Below, in pieces: positions 1-5,080 of a stretch of 5,080 nucleotides of DNA (position 1 is the stretch's first letter; the number at the start of each line of letters is the position of its first letter). A program made the translations under genes and the position numbers. The notes under the pieces are model-generated. The model did no database searches and had not been told where the DNA came from. It worked only from the letters and a program-made list of their open reading frames with translations. Origin of the DNA: Chloroflexota bacterium. GTDB lineage: Bacteria; Chloroflexota; Dehalococcoidia; SM23-28-2; RBG-16-64-32. The stretch covers positions 1 through 5,080 of the forward strand of contig JADFKG010000141.1 of assembly GCA_022565075.1 (NCBI GenBank), in the 5' to 3' direction.

Positions 1-590
1 CGACGGGCAACACCGTGCAACCCGGCGAAATCGAGCGGCTCCTCGGCCACGACGCCGTAGTCGTCGTCGACGAAGCCTACGCTGAATTCGCGGGCGAAAG
101 CGCCGTCGGCCTGATGGCGGATCACGGCAACCTCATCGTCATCCGCACGTTCAGCAAGTGGGCCGGCCTCGCCGGGCTGCGCGCCGGATACGCCGTCGTG
201 CCGCCGGACCTCGTCGAGATCGTCTGGCGCGCCAAGGTCCCGTACAACCTCAGCGTCGCCTCCGAGCAGGCGATCCTCGCCTCGCTCGACGACACCGAAG
301 CACTCCTCGAAAACGTCCGCCTCGTCGTCGCAGAACGCGAACGCCTCCGTGAGCGCCTCTCTGCTACCGGTTGGATTCGCCCGTACCCGTCTGCTGGCAA
401 CTTCGTGCTCTGCGAGCTGAGAGGCATCGCCGCCGGCGACGTGCGCGATCAGCTACGTGCGCGCGGCATCCTCGTCCGCTACTTTGACGAACCTGCCCTG
501 CGCAACTGCATCCGCATCAGCGTCGGCCTGCCCAGGGACACCGACCGCGTCGTCGACGCGTTATCAGAGATAGGAGCAACCGTTGGCTGA
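1..590 (+). CDS. hisC: Histidinol-phosphate aminotransferase, C-terminal part (5' truncated by window edge)
   Basis: Fold-type I PLP aminotransferase that interconverts imidazole-acetol phosphate and L-histidinol phosphate, using glutamate as amino donor, in cytosolic histidine synthesis. The open frame begins at base 3 with T-G-N, the end of the family's N-P-x-N-P-T-G-N segment, so the GTG at 15 is an internal codon and the real start lies upstream. Visible landmarks: VDEAYAEF, whose Asp and Tyr contact PLP; RTFSKWAGLAGLRAGY, with the PLP-binding lysine encoded at 156-158; and near the end LRNCIRISVG, containing the arginine that binds the substrate phosphate/carboxylate. About 195 residues are visible, against a usual 350-370, so roughly 45 percent is missing. 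The stop TGA (588-590) lies inside the hisB start region, giving an 8-base overlap. The overlap and the hisB neighbour favour hisC over other class I/II aminotransferases. No frameshift is seen. Confidence 0.93.
   Translation, partial: TGNTVQPGEIERLLGHDAVVVVDEAYAEFAGESAVGLMADHGNLIVIRTFSKWAGLAGLRAGYAVVPPDLVEIVWRAKVPYNLSVASEQAILASLDDTEALLENVRLVVAERERLRERLSATGWIRPYPSAGNFVLCELRGIAAGDVRDQLRARGILVRYFDEPALRNCIRISVGLPRDTDRVVDALSEIGATVG
572..576 (+). promoter_or_regulatory. Ribosome binding site of hisB, inside the hisC 3' end
   Basis: AGGAG lies six bases before the TTG at 583. It decides the start of hisB: no ATG or GTG is better placed, and the protein beginning MAERTAEI matches the usual HisB N-terminus. 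Because the site lies within the last codons of hisC, ribosomes finishing hisC can reinitiate on hisB. Confidence 0.75.
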
Positions 591-1176
591 GCGCACCGCT
601 GAGATCAAGCGCAAGACGAAAGAGACCGACATCACGCTGTCGCTGTCGCTTGACGGCAGCGGCCAGTTCGACGTCTCGACCGGCATCGGCATGCTCGACC
701 ACATGCTCGAACAGCTCGCCAAGCACGGTCGCTTCGACCTGCGTATCAAGGCCACGGGCGACATCGATCGCGACACGCACCACCTGACCGAGGATATCGG
801 CATCGTGCTCGGCCAGGCGTTCGACAAGGCGCTCGGAGACCGGCGCGGTATCACGCGCTTCGGCGACGCCACCATCCCGCTCGATGAGACGCTGGCGCTG
901 GTCGCGATCGACCTCAGCGGCCGCCCGCACGCCGACGTCGCTCTCGAGTTCGACCGCGACCTCATCGGCGAGCTGCCAACGGAGAACCTCTGGCACCTGC
1001 TCGAATCGTTCGCCAAAGAGGGGCGCCTGACCCTGCACGTCCGCCTCCTCGCAGGCGCGAACGATCACCACCGCGCCGAGGCTGTCTTCAAGGCGCTCGC
1101 CCGCGCCCTGCGCGCCGCTGTCTCGCTGGACCCGGCCGCCGCCGGCGACGTGCCCAGCACCAAGGACGTCCTCTAG
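583..1176 (+). CDS. hisB: Imidazoleglycerol-phosphate dehydratase
   Basis: Manganese-dependent enzyme that dehydrates imidazole-glycerol phosphate to imidazole-acetol phosphate, the step just before HisC. The gene encodes 197 residues, the normal length for the monofunctional enzyme, so there is no fused histidinol-phosphatase domain. Family marks: GMLDHMLEQLAKHG at about 36-49; the first di-histidine motif D-T-H-H-L-T-E-D-I-G at 64-73; the second, G-A-N-D-H-H-R-A-E-A-V-F-K at 158-170; and the C-terminal PSTKDVL that closes the active site in this family. The metal-ligand His and Glu residues of both motifs are present. The start is TTG at 583, chosen from the AGGAG six bases upstream and the N-terminal match. 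The gene overlaps hisC by 8 bases, and its TAG stop shares its last G with the GTG start of the following Nudix gene. The histidinol phosphatase must be encoded elsewhere. Confidence 0.97.
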   Translation: MAERTAEIKRKTKETDITLSLSLDGSGQFDVSTGIGMLDHMLEQLAKHGRFDLRIKATGDIDRDTHHLTEDIGIVLGQAFDKALGDRRGITRFGDATIPLDETLALVAIDLSGRPHADVALEFDRDLIGELPTENLWHLLESFAKEGRLTLHVRLLAGANDHHRAEAVFKALARALRAAVSLDPAAAGDVPSTKDVL

Positions 1177-1634
1177 TGGCCGACCTCGATCAGGCGCTCA
1201 AGGCGCGGCACCCGGACAACTTCCGCAAGCATTCTCTGATGATCGCTGTCGCCTCGGTGATCGTCGAGGACGGCAAGCTCCTCCTCGTCCGCGACACGCA
1301 CGGGTTCTGGGCCAGCGTCGGCGGCTGGGTCGACGAGGGCGAGCGCCCCGACGAGGCCGTGCTCCGCGAGCTGCGCGAGGAGCTGGGCGTCGAGGCCGAG
1401 GTAACCGCGGTGCTGCATCCGCATCTCGAGTGGAAGGCCGAGCAGGCGACCGACGGTTCCGGCTTTCTCCTCTTCCTCTACCGCTTGCGCCTGCTATCGC
1501 GCGACTTCAAGCTCCTCGAGTCCGAGGTCACCGAAGCCCGCTGGGCCGCGCCGGCTGACTGGCCTGACCTGCCCATGCTCCCCTACGTCCGCGCCCTCCT
1601 CGAAGAGCGCACCGGCGAGTGGCTCGCCACCTAG
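1176..1634 (+). CDS. Nudix hydrolase, substrate unknown
   Basis: Soluble 152-residue protein of the Nudix superfamily, which hydrolyses nucleoside diphosphates linked to another moiety using Mg2+ or Mn2+. The complete Nudix box G-x5-E-x7-R-E-U-x-E-E-x-G-U is at residues 50-72 (GWVDEGE, then RELREELGV), with the metal-binding glutamates E65, E68 and E69 intact. The segment before the box reads WASVGG where many members have LPGG. The C-terminal half (FLLFLYRLRLL, then ESEVTEARWAAP) fits the later strands of the fold, where an acidic residue after a strand precedes a W-x-x-P-like turn. The start is GTG at 1176, sharing one base with the hisB stop (TAGTG); a weak AAGGA lies at 1162-1166. This argues for coupling to hisB. 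Possible roles are nucleotide-pool cleaning or ADP-ribose/NDP-sugar hydrolysis; the sequence does not decide. A direct role in histidine synthesis is only an inference from position. Confidence 0.9.
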   Translation: MADLDQALKARHPDNFRKHSLMIAVASVIVEDGKLLLVRDTHGFWASVGGWVDEGERPDEAVLRELREELGVEAEVTAVLHPHLEWKAEQATDGSGFLLFLYRLRLLSRDFKLLESEVTEARWAAPADWPDLPMLPYVRALLEERTGEWLAT

Positions 1635-1646
1635 GGCCCCTTCGTC

Positions 1647-1679
1647 CCGTTCGTGGTGAGACTCTCGAACCATGAGCGG
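1647..1679. terminator. Stem-loop at the convergent his/pur junction; possible bidirectional terminator
   Basis: Within the 60-base gap between the Nudix stop (1634) and the purS stop (1695), bases 1647-1657 (CCGTTCGTGGT) pair with 1669-1679 (ACCATGAGCGG). All 11 positions pair in the + strand RNA, two of them as G-U wobbles. The 11-base apical region can add a small inner stem, GAG with CTC around a three-base loop. The hairpin starts 12 bases after the Nudix stop and, read on the other strand, 15 bases after the purS stop, a placement that suits both transcripts. No T-run follows on either strand, so it is not a canonical intrinsic terminator. It could instead stabilise RNA 3' ends, slow polymerase, or be a copy of a dispersed palindromic repeat. 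Confidence 0.45.
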
Positions 1680-1694
1680 AGCGCCGGTGTTTCG

Positions 1695-1943
1695 CTACCC
1701 TTCGTCCAGCTCGAAGCGGAAGTCCTCTATCACCGGGTTCGCCAGCAGCTTCTTGCACATCTCCGTCACCGATGACTTCGCTTCCGCCTCAGACGCCGCG
1801 TCCAGGCGGATCTCCATGTACTTCCCCGCGCGCACCGAGTCCACCGTCTCGAAGCCCAACGACTTCAGGCTGCCCTCGATCGTCAGCCCCTGCGGGTCGT
1901 TCACCGTCGGCTTCAGCGTGACATAGACGCGCGCCAGATACAT
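1695..1943 (-). CDS. purS: Phosphoribosylformylglycinamidine (FGAM) synthase, PurS subunit
   Basis: Small cytosolic subunit that bridges PurL and PurQ in the three-part FGAM synthase. The complex converts FGAR plus glutamine and ATP to FGAM; PurS has no catalytic residues of its own and forms dimers. The 82-residue product is the normal length. It shows the family pattern: V-x-V-T-L-K-P at 6-12, D-P-Q-G-L at 16-20, S-L-x-x-L-G-F at 25-31, V-R-x-G-K at 37-41, and the characteristic C-terminal M-C-x-K-L-L-A-N-P-V-I-E-D at 62-74. The start is ATG at 1943, chosen because the protein aligns from this Met; the same frame stays open further upstream but only as dinB antiphase sequence. A weak GAAGG lies about ten bases upstream. 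It begins five bases after the dinB-like stop, so it is co-transcribed. It is the last gene before the convergent junction: purQ and purL, its usual neighbours, are not here. Confidence 0.93.
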   Translation of the reverse strand: MYLARVYVTLKPTVNDPQGLTIEGSLKSLGFETVDSVRAGKYMEIRLDAASEAEAKSSVTEMCKKLLANPVIEDFRFELDEG

Positions 1944-1948
1944 CGCGC

Positions 1949-2506
1949 TCAGGCCTTCGGGTAGCCCGCGTCGGCCTTGTTCTTCTCGATCTGCCGCATG
2001 TGGTCCATGCCGTGCAAGCGCTGGAACGCAATCCACTGCAGGATGTTGAACTGCCCGAATGCCGGGTGTGGGAACTGCCGGTCCAGGTAAGCGCTGCCCT
2101 CTAGCGCCCGCGTCAGCCTGGCGATCTCGTCGAAGATGGCCACCATCTCCGCGCTCAGCTCAGCGACGGACGTGGTCTCGGCCGGCCGTTCGTCCGGCGC
2201 GGCGGGAGCGAGCTGGCCGACGTCCTCGCCCGAGGTCAGCTTGTGGATCTGGTCGTTCACGCTTGAGGTCGCCATGAGGAAGTGCGTGACGACTTCCTTG
2301 CTATTCCACTCTCCCGGCGCAGGTGAGAACTCCGCCTGCGCCTCGCTGACGCCATCGAGGCAGCGGCGCCAGTCTTCGCCCGTGCGTTCCATGAGGGCGA
2401 TGAGCGAGTCGATGCCCTTGCTCGCCTGGTGCGTGCAATAGCCGACGGCCTTCTGGATGATGTCCGGCTGCTGTAGCGGGGTCATGTCTCCGACAGTCTC
2501 TGGCAT
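1949..2506 (-). CDS. DinB/YfiT-like family putative metalloprotein
   Basis: Soluble 185-residue protein of the DinB-like superfamily, four-helix-bundle proteins that usually bind a divalent metal through three histidines. Some members are thiol transferases (bacillithiol or mycothiol dependent); most are uncharacterised. Family marks: a W-x(4)-V-V-x-H helix (E-W-N-S-K-E-V-V-T-H at 66-75) and, near the end, F-P-H-P-x-F-G-Q-F-N-x-x-Q-W (145-158) followed by H165-x3-H169-x-x-Q-I. H75, H165 and H169 fit the three-histidine metal site, so the protein looks intact. The segment 93-113, rich in Pro, Ala and Glu, is probably a loop. The start is ATG at 2506, supported by an exceptionally strong purine-rich site directly upstream; the internal ATG at 2485 has no comparable site. 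It lies between the split-barrel oxidoreductase and purS in a tight operon. The substrate is unknown and nothing ties it directly to purine synthesis. Confidence 0.82.
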   Translation of the reverse strand: MPETVGDMTPLQQPDIIQKAVGYCTHQASKGIDSLIALMERTGEDWRRCLDGVSEAQAEFSPAPGEWNSKEVVTHFLMATSSVNDQIHKLTSGEDVGQLAPAAPDERPAETTSVAELSAEMVAIFDEIARLTRALEGSAYLDRQFPHPAFGQFNILQWIAFQRLHGMDHMRQIEKNKADAGYPKA

Positions 2507-2518
2507 CTCCTCCTCCTA
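2507..2518 (-). promoter_or_regulatory. Strong ribosome binding site of the dinB-like gene, overlapping the upstream stop codon
   Basis: On the minus strand the sequence TAGGAGGAGGAG runs straight into the ATG at 2506. The TAG is the stop codon of the upstream oxidoreductase gene, and a full AGGAGG sits five bases before the start. This is the best Shine-Dalgarno match in the window. It fixes the start and predicts efficient initiation independent of, or coupled to, termination of the gene before it. Confidence 0.8.
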
Positions 2519-2929
2519 TTCCAGGCCGAAGCCCTCCGTGTGCCACGTCAACGGCCGCACGTGGATCGCGACGTGGTCCATGTCCGACGTATCCGATACG
2601 TACGCCCGGCCCGCCGTCTCGCCCAGGTAGCGCGCGGCGACGCGTTCACGCCAGACGTTGTCGATCAAGCTGCCCGCGCGCGCCGTACCCTGCACCGTCA
2701 CCTGGCGGTACGGCAGCTCCGTCGTATAGATCGTGAGCGCCGCCTGCCCCTTCGCCTGCAGGTTGCGCAGCTTCTGGGTCTTGCGGAACGTACTGATCGT
2801 GAACTCCTTGCCGTCGTATTCGTACCACACCGGCACCACGTGCGGGCGCCCGTCCGGCCGGATCGTCGCCAGCGCGGCGATGTGCGCGCCTTTAAGGAAC
2901 TCCGCCACTTCCGGCGCCAGTACGCTCAC
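2516..2929 (-). CDS. PPOX/split beta-barrel class flavin- or F420-dependent oxidoreductase
   Basis: Predicted 137-residue cytosolic split-barrel protein of the pyridoxamine-5'-phosphate oxidase-like group, closest in pattern to the small PPOX class F420-dependent enzymes. Marks: an N-terminal helix (L-A-P-E-V-A-E-F-L) leading to A-A-L-A-T-I-R-P-D-G-R-P-H-V-V-P-V-W-Y at 18-36, then the cofactor-phosphate-binding type segment F-R-K-T-Q-K-L-R-N-L (48-57), a strand (G-Q-A-A-L-T-I-Y), and R-Q-V-T-V-Q-G-T-A at 75-83. Family members bind F420, FMN or heme, and the sequence alone does not separate these. The start is GTG at 2929: it forms a GTGA overlap of four bases with the purC stop, and the protein begins just before the conserved helix. 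The frame is open to an ATG at 3040, but that would put 37 low-homology residues inside purC. It is not a pathway enzyme of purine synthesis as known; the role is unassigned. Confidence 0.85.
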   Translation of the reverse strand: MSVLAPEVAEFLKGAHIAALATIRPDGRPHVVPVWYEYDGKEFTISTFRKTQKLRNLQAKGQAALTIYTTELPYRQVTVQGTARAGSLIDNVWRERVAARYLGETAGRAYVSDTSDMDHVAIHVRPLTWHTEGFGLE

Positions 2930-3822
2930 GGTCTCACCAGCGTCCGGCCGGTCAGCCGCTCGAACGCCTCGATGTACTTCTCCGCCGTCTTCGCCACGAT
3001 CTCCTCCGGCAGCTCCGGCCCGGGCGGCTTCTTGTCCCACCCGATCGCGCTCAGGTGGTCGCGTACAAACTGCTTGTCGATGCTGCGCTGGCCGCGGCCT
3101 GGCTCGTACTCGTCCGCCGGCCAGAATCGGCTCGAATCGGGCGTCAGCGCCTCGTCGATCAGAATCACCTCGTCGTCAAGCCAGCCGAACTCGAACTTCG
3201 TGTCGGCGATGATGATCCCCAGGTCTCGGGCATAGTCCCGCCCGTACCGGTACATCGCCAGGCTGCGCACCTTCATCGCGTTGGCGCCACGTTCGCCGGC
3301 CAGCGCGACCACGTCCTTGTAGGTAATCGGCAGGTCGTGCCCCTCTTCGGCCTTCGACGTCGGCGTGAAGATCGGCTCCGCCAGCTCCTGGCTCTCCAGC
3401 AGCTCCGGCGGCAGCTTGACGCTCGAAATCGCACCCGTCTTCTGGTAGTCGGCCCACCCGGAGCCGCTGAGGTAGCCGCGAACAACGCACTCGACATCGA
3501 TTCGCTCAGCCTTGAGCACGACCATCGCCCGCCCGATCATGTCGCGCGGCAGCTCGATCGGCACGCCCTCCGCGCGTGTGTCCTCGACGACTGAGATGAA
3601 GTGGTTCGGCACGATCTTGCCTGTGCGCTCGAACCAGAACGCCGACATCTGCGTCAGCACGCGGCCCTTGTCCGGAATCCCCGTCGGCAGCACGACGTCG
3701 AACGCCGAAATGCGGTCCGTCGCCACGATCAGCAGCTTGTCGTCCAGGTCGTAGATGTCGCGTACCTTGCCGCGCGCGATCAGTGGCAGGTCGAGCGTCG
3801 TTTCAGTCACGATCGCAGTCAC
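2926..3822 (-). CDS. purC: Phosphoribosylaminoimidazole-succinocarboxamide (SAICAR) synthase
   Basis: ATP-dependent cytosolic ligase joining CAIR and L-aspartate to make SAICAR, the substrate of PurB, encoded just upstream. The product is 298 residues, matching the longer yeast ADE1-like form rather than the about 240-residue form of E. coli. Domain marks: G-K-V-R-D-I-Y-D-L at 18-26 (nucleotide-binding lobe), A-T-D-R-I-S-A-F-D at 34-42, first family signature around V-E-C-V-V-R-G-Y-L-S-G-S-G at 110-122, second signature I-A-D-T-K-F-E-F-G at 205-213, and D-E-A-L-T-P-D-S-S-R-F-W at 223-234. All are intact. The start is GTG at 3822, forming a four-base GTGA overlap with the purB stop, with GGAGG eight bases upstream. 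The gene also overlaps the following split-barrel gene by four bases, so translation is probably coupled on both sides. Confidence 0.97.
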   Translation of the reverse strand: MTAIVTETTLDLPLIARGKVRDIYDLDDKLLIVATDRISAFDVVLPTGIPDKGRVLTQMSAFWFERTGKIVPNHFISVVEDTRAEGVPIELPRDMIGRAMVVLKAERIDVECVVRGYLSGSGWADYQKTGAISSVKLPPELLESQELAEPIFTPTSKAEEGHDLPITYKDVVALAGERGANAMKVRSLAMYRYGRDYARDLGIIIADTKFEFGWLDDEVILIDEALTPDSSRFWPADEYEPGRGQRSIDKQFVRDHLSAIGWDKKPPGPELPEEIVAKTAEKYIEAFERLTGRTLVRP

Positions 3823-5080
3823 AGGCCGATCCTCCGGAAGCTCTCGTCAACGTGGCGCAGATACCACCCGTAATCGAACAGCGACGCCAGCTCGTCGCGT
3901 GAGAGCTTCGATGTCACGCGCTCGTCGTCCAGCAGGAAGTCGAGGTACGGCGTGCGCGCCTCCCAGGACTTCATCGCGTTCGCCTGCACCACCTTATACG
4001 CGTCTTGCCGCGACATCCCCTTCTCGATCAGCGCCAGCATCACCCGCTGGCTGAAAACGAGCCCATAGCTCGCCTCCATGTTCTCCTTCATCCGTTCCGG
4101 ATACACCTGCAGCCCGCGCACGATGTACGCGAACAGGTCCAGCATGTAGTCCAGCACGGTGCAGGCGTCCGGCAGCACCACGCGCTCCGCCGACGAGTGG
4201 GAGATATCGCGCTCGTGCCAGAGCGCTACGTTGTCCAGCGACGTCATCGAATAGCCGCGCATCAGCCGCGCCAGGCCGCAGATGCGCTCGCTCTTCTCCG
4301 GGTTGCGCTTGTGTGGCATCGAGGACGAGCCCGTCTGCCCGGCGGAGAACGGCTCTTCCACTTCCAGCACCTCCGTCCGTTGCAGGTGCCGGATCTCCGT
4401 CGCGAACTTTTCGAGCGAGGCGCCGATCACGGCCAGCGTCCCGATGAAGTAGGCGTGCCGGTCGCGGTGGACGATCTGAGTCGACACCGGCTCGACCATC
4501 AGGCCGAGATTCCCGCAGACCTCGTCTTCGAGATCCGGCGGCACCGTCGCGTGCGAGCCGACCGGGCCCGAGATCTTGCCGTATGAGATCTGCTCCTTGG
4601 CGCCGATCAGCCGGTGCGAGTTGCGGCGCATCTCGTCGTACCAGCCGGCCAGCTTCAGCCCAAACGAGATCGGCTCCGCGTGCACACCGTGGGTGCGGCC
4701 CATCATCGGCGTCGCCTTGTGCTCCTTCGCCAGGACGGCGATCGCATCTATTAGCTCGGCCACGCCCTTTTCCAGCAACTCTATCGCCTCCATCAGGCGC
4801 AGCGCCAGCGCCGTGTCCTCAACGTCGTACGACGTCAGGCCGAAGTGGACGAACCGTGACTCATCACCGAGCGAGTCCGCAACCGAGCGCAGCCAGGCGT
4901 TGAAGTGGTGGTGCATCTCACGCTCGTACTCGGCCCACTTGTCGAGGTCGAACTTCGCTTTGCGGATCTTCGCCAGCGCCTCCGCCGGCACGACTCCGCG
5001 CTTGGCCCAGGCTTCGCAGACCGCAATCTCGATCTGTAGCCACTTCTCGGCCTTGTTCTGCTCCGACCAGACGCGGGCCA
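3819..5080 (-). CDS. purB: Adenylosuccinate lyase (5' end cut by window edge)
   Basis: Homotetrameric cytosolic lyase of the fumarase/aspartase superfamily. It splits SAICAR to AICAR plus fumarate and adenylosuccinate to AMP plus fumarate. The frame is open to the right edge: the 29 codons from 5078 to 4992 encode A-R-V-W-S-E-Q-N-K, then K-W-L-Q-I-E-I-A-V-C-E-A-W, the standard PurB N-terminus. The GTG at 4991 is therefore internal and only about ten residues are missing. 419 residues are visible; the usual length is about 430. Landmarks: V-H-F-G-L-T-S-Y-D-V-E-D-T-A (His codon near 4847), M-M-G-R-T-H-G-V-H-A-E-P (catalytic-type His at 4689-4691), and the flexible superfamily signature S-S-S-M-P-H-K-R-N-P encoded at 4299-4328, with the catalytic serine loop. 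It overlaps purC by four bases. It is the most upstream visible gene of the minus-strand operon; the promoter is outside the window. Confidence 0.97.
   Translation of the reverse strand, partial: ARVWSEQNKAEKWLQIEIAVCEAWAKRGVVPAEALAKIRKAKFDLDKWAEYEREMHHHFNAWLRSVADSLGDESRFVHFGLTSYDVEDTALALRLMEAIELLEKGVAELIDAIAVLAKEHKATPMMGRTHGVHAEPISFGLKLAGWYDEMRRNSHRLIGAKEQISYGKISGPVGSHATVPPDLEDEVCGNLGLMVEPVSTQIVHRDRHAYFIGTLAVIGASLEKFATEIRHLQRTEVLEVEEPFSAGQTGSSSMPHKRNPEKSERICGLARLMRGYSMTSLDNVALWHERDISHSSAERVVLPDACTVLDYMLDLFAYIVRGLQVYPERMKENMEASYGLVFSQRVMLALIEKGMSRQDAYKVVQANAMKSWEARTPYLDFLLDDERVTSKLSRDELASLFDYGWYLRHVDESFRRIGL
3831..3835 (-). promoter_or_regulatory. Ribosome binding site of purC, inside the purB 3' end
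   Basis: GGAGG on the minus strand (CCTCC on the + strand) lies eight bases before the GTG at 3822. It supports the GTG as the purC start and places the initiation signal within the last codons of purB. Confidence 0.75.

Noticed and set aside
53..76. GTC/GAC-rich short tandem stretch in hisC
   Set aside because: It encodes the conserved V-V-V-V-D-E strand before the PLP-contacting Asp and is explained by GC-rich valine and aspartate codons.
517..1071. Minus-strand open frames (184 and 150 codons) opposite hisB
   Set aside because: hisB is unmistakable on the other strand and the translations look like random high-GC sequence.
1672..1926. Small + strand open frame starting at the ATG inside the junction hairpin
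   Set aside because: It lies antisense to purS, its start is buried in the stem, and its Ser-rich translation has no recognisable features.
1944..2036. Upstream ATG at 2036 as the start of purS
   Set aside because: The extra 31 residues lie within the dinB-like gene and do not resemble PurS; the ATG at 1943 gives the exact family length and N-terminus.
2930..3040. Upstream ATG at 3040 as the start of the split-barrel gene
   Set aside because: It would add 37 Gly/Arg-rich residues lying entirely within purC. The GTG at 2929, with a GTGA overlap, gives a protein that begins at the conserved region.
2540..3235. 231-codon + strand open frame across the split-barrel gene and the end of purC
   Set aside because: It runs antisense to two identified genes and across their junction; the Arg-rich start and changing composition are typical of a shadow frame.
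3055..3594. Long open frame (179 codons) on the + strand opposite purC
   Set aside because: It is the antisense of a confidently identified purC; its translation is Arg/Leu/Val-rich with no recognisable domain, as expected from high-GC codon bias, and it has no convincing ribosome site.
4005..4586. Long open frame (193 codons) on the + strand opposite purB
   Set aside because: Antisense shadow of purB with a His/Arg-rich, low-complexity translation and no family resemblance.
4824..4868. Tyr in the T-S-Y-D segment of PurB, where many bacterial enzymes have T-S-T-D or T-S-S-D
   Set aside because: The third position of this motif varies across the superfamily (for example Glu in the E. coli type), and the flanking Thr, Ser and Asp are kept, so it is not a sign of lost activity.
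4989..4991. GTG at 4991 as the purB start
   Set aside because: The 29 upstream codons up to the window edge encode the conserved PurB N-terminal helix, so the true start is outside the window.

Overview
This window comes from a high-GC (roughly low-to-mid 60s percent by eye), gene-dense bacterial chromosome. Almost every base is coding. The only non-coding gap longer than about 10 bases is a 60-base convergent junction at 1635-1694. A separate small PurS subunit rules out the single large PurL used by gammaproteobacteria. PurC is of the longer (about 300 residue) type, and a split beta-barrel flavin/F420-type oxidoreductase is present. GTG and TTG starts are frequent. Together these suggest a Chloroflexota-like or actinobacterium-like genome; I lean to Chloroflexota, but this is an impression from family resemblance, not a demonstrated placement.

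Left part, + strand (1-1634): the C-terminal half of histidinol-phosphate aminotransferase (hisC, cut by the window edge), a complete imidazoleglycerol-phosphate dehydratase (hisB), and a complete Nudix hydrolase. hisC and hisB overlap by 8 bases, and hisB and the Nudix gene share a single base, so the three look like one translationally coupled transcript. HisB and HisC catalyse consecutive steps of histidine synthesis. The Nudix gene is an accessory passenger of unknown substrate.

Middle (1635-1694): the two gene clusters run tail to tail. Between the two stop codons lies a well-formed stem-loop (1647-1679, 11 paired positions including two G-T wobbles) with no T-run on either side. It may act as a bidirectional terminator, and its sequence resembles a dispersed intergenic repeat.

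Right part, - strand (5080 down to 1695), in transcription order: purB (5' end cut by the window edge), purC, a PPOX/split-barrel oxidoreductase, a DinB/YfiT-like putative metalloprotein, and purS. Spacing is extremely tight: 4-base overlap, 4-base overlap, 8-9 base gap, 5-base gap, so this is almost certainly one operon. PurC and PurB convert CAIR to SAICAR to AICAR, and PurS is a subunit of FGAM synthase earlier in the same pathway. The split-barrel and DinB genes sit between the purine genes without an obvious pathway role. purS is the last gene and is not followed by its usual partners purQ and purL.

The two halves are metabolically linked: AICAR, the product of PurB, is also released by the HisH/HisF step that makes the HisB substrate. 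I see no RNA genes, CRISPR arrays, insertion sequences or phage genes. Nothing in the window looks like a wholly new system. The items worth a second look are the junction hairpin/repeat and the unusual composition of the purine operon.
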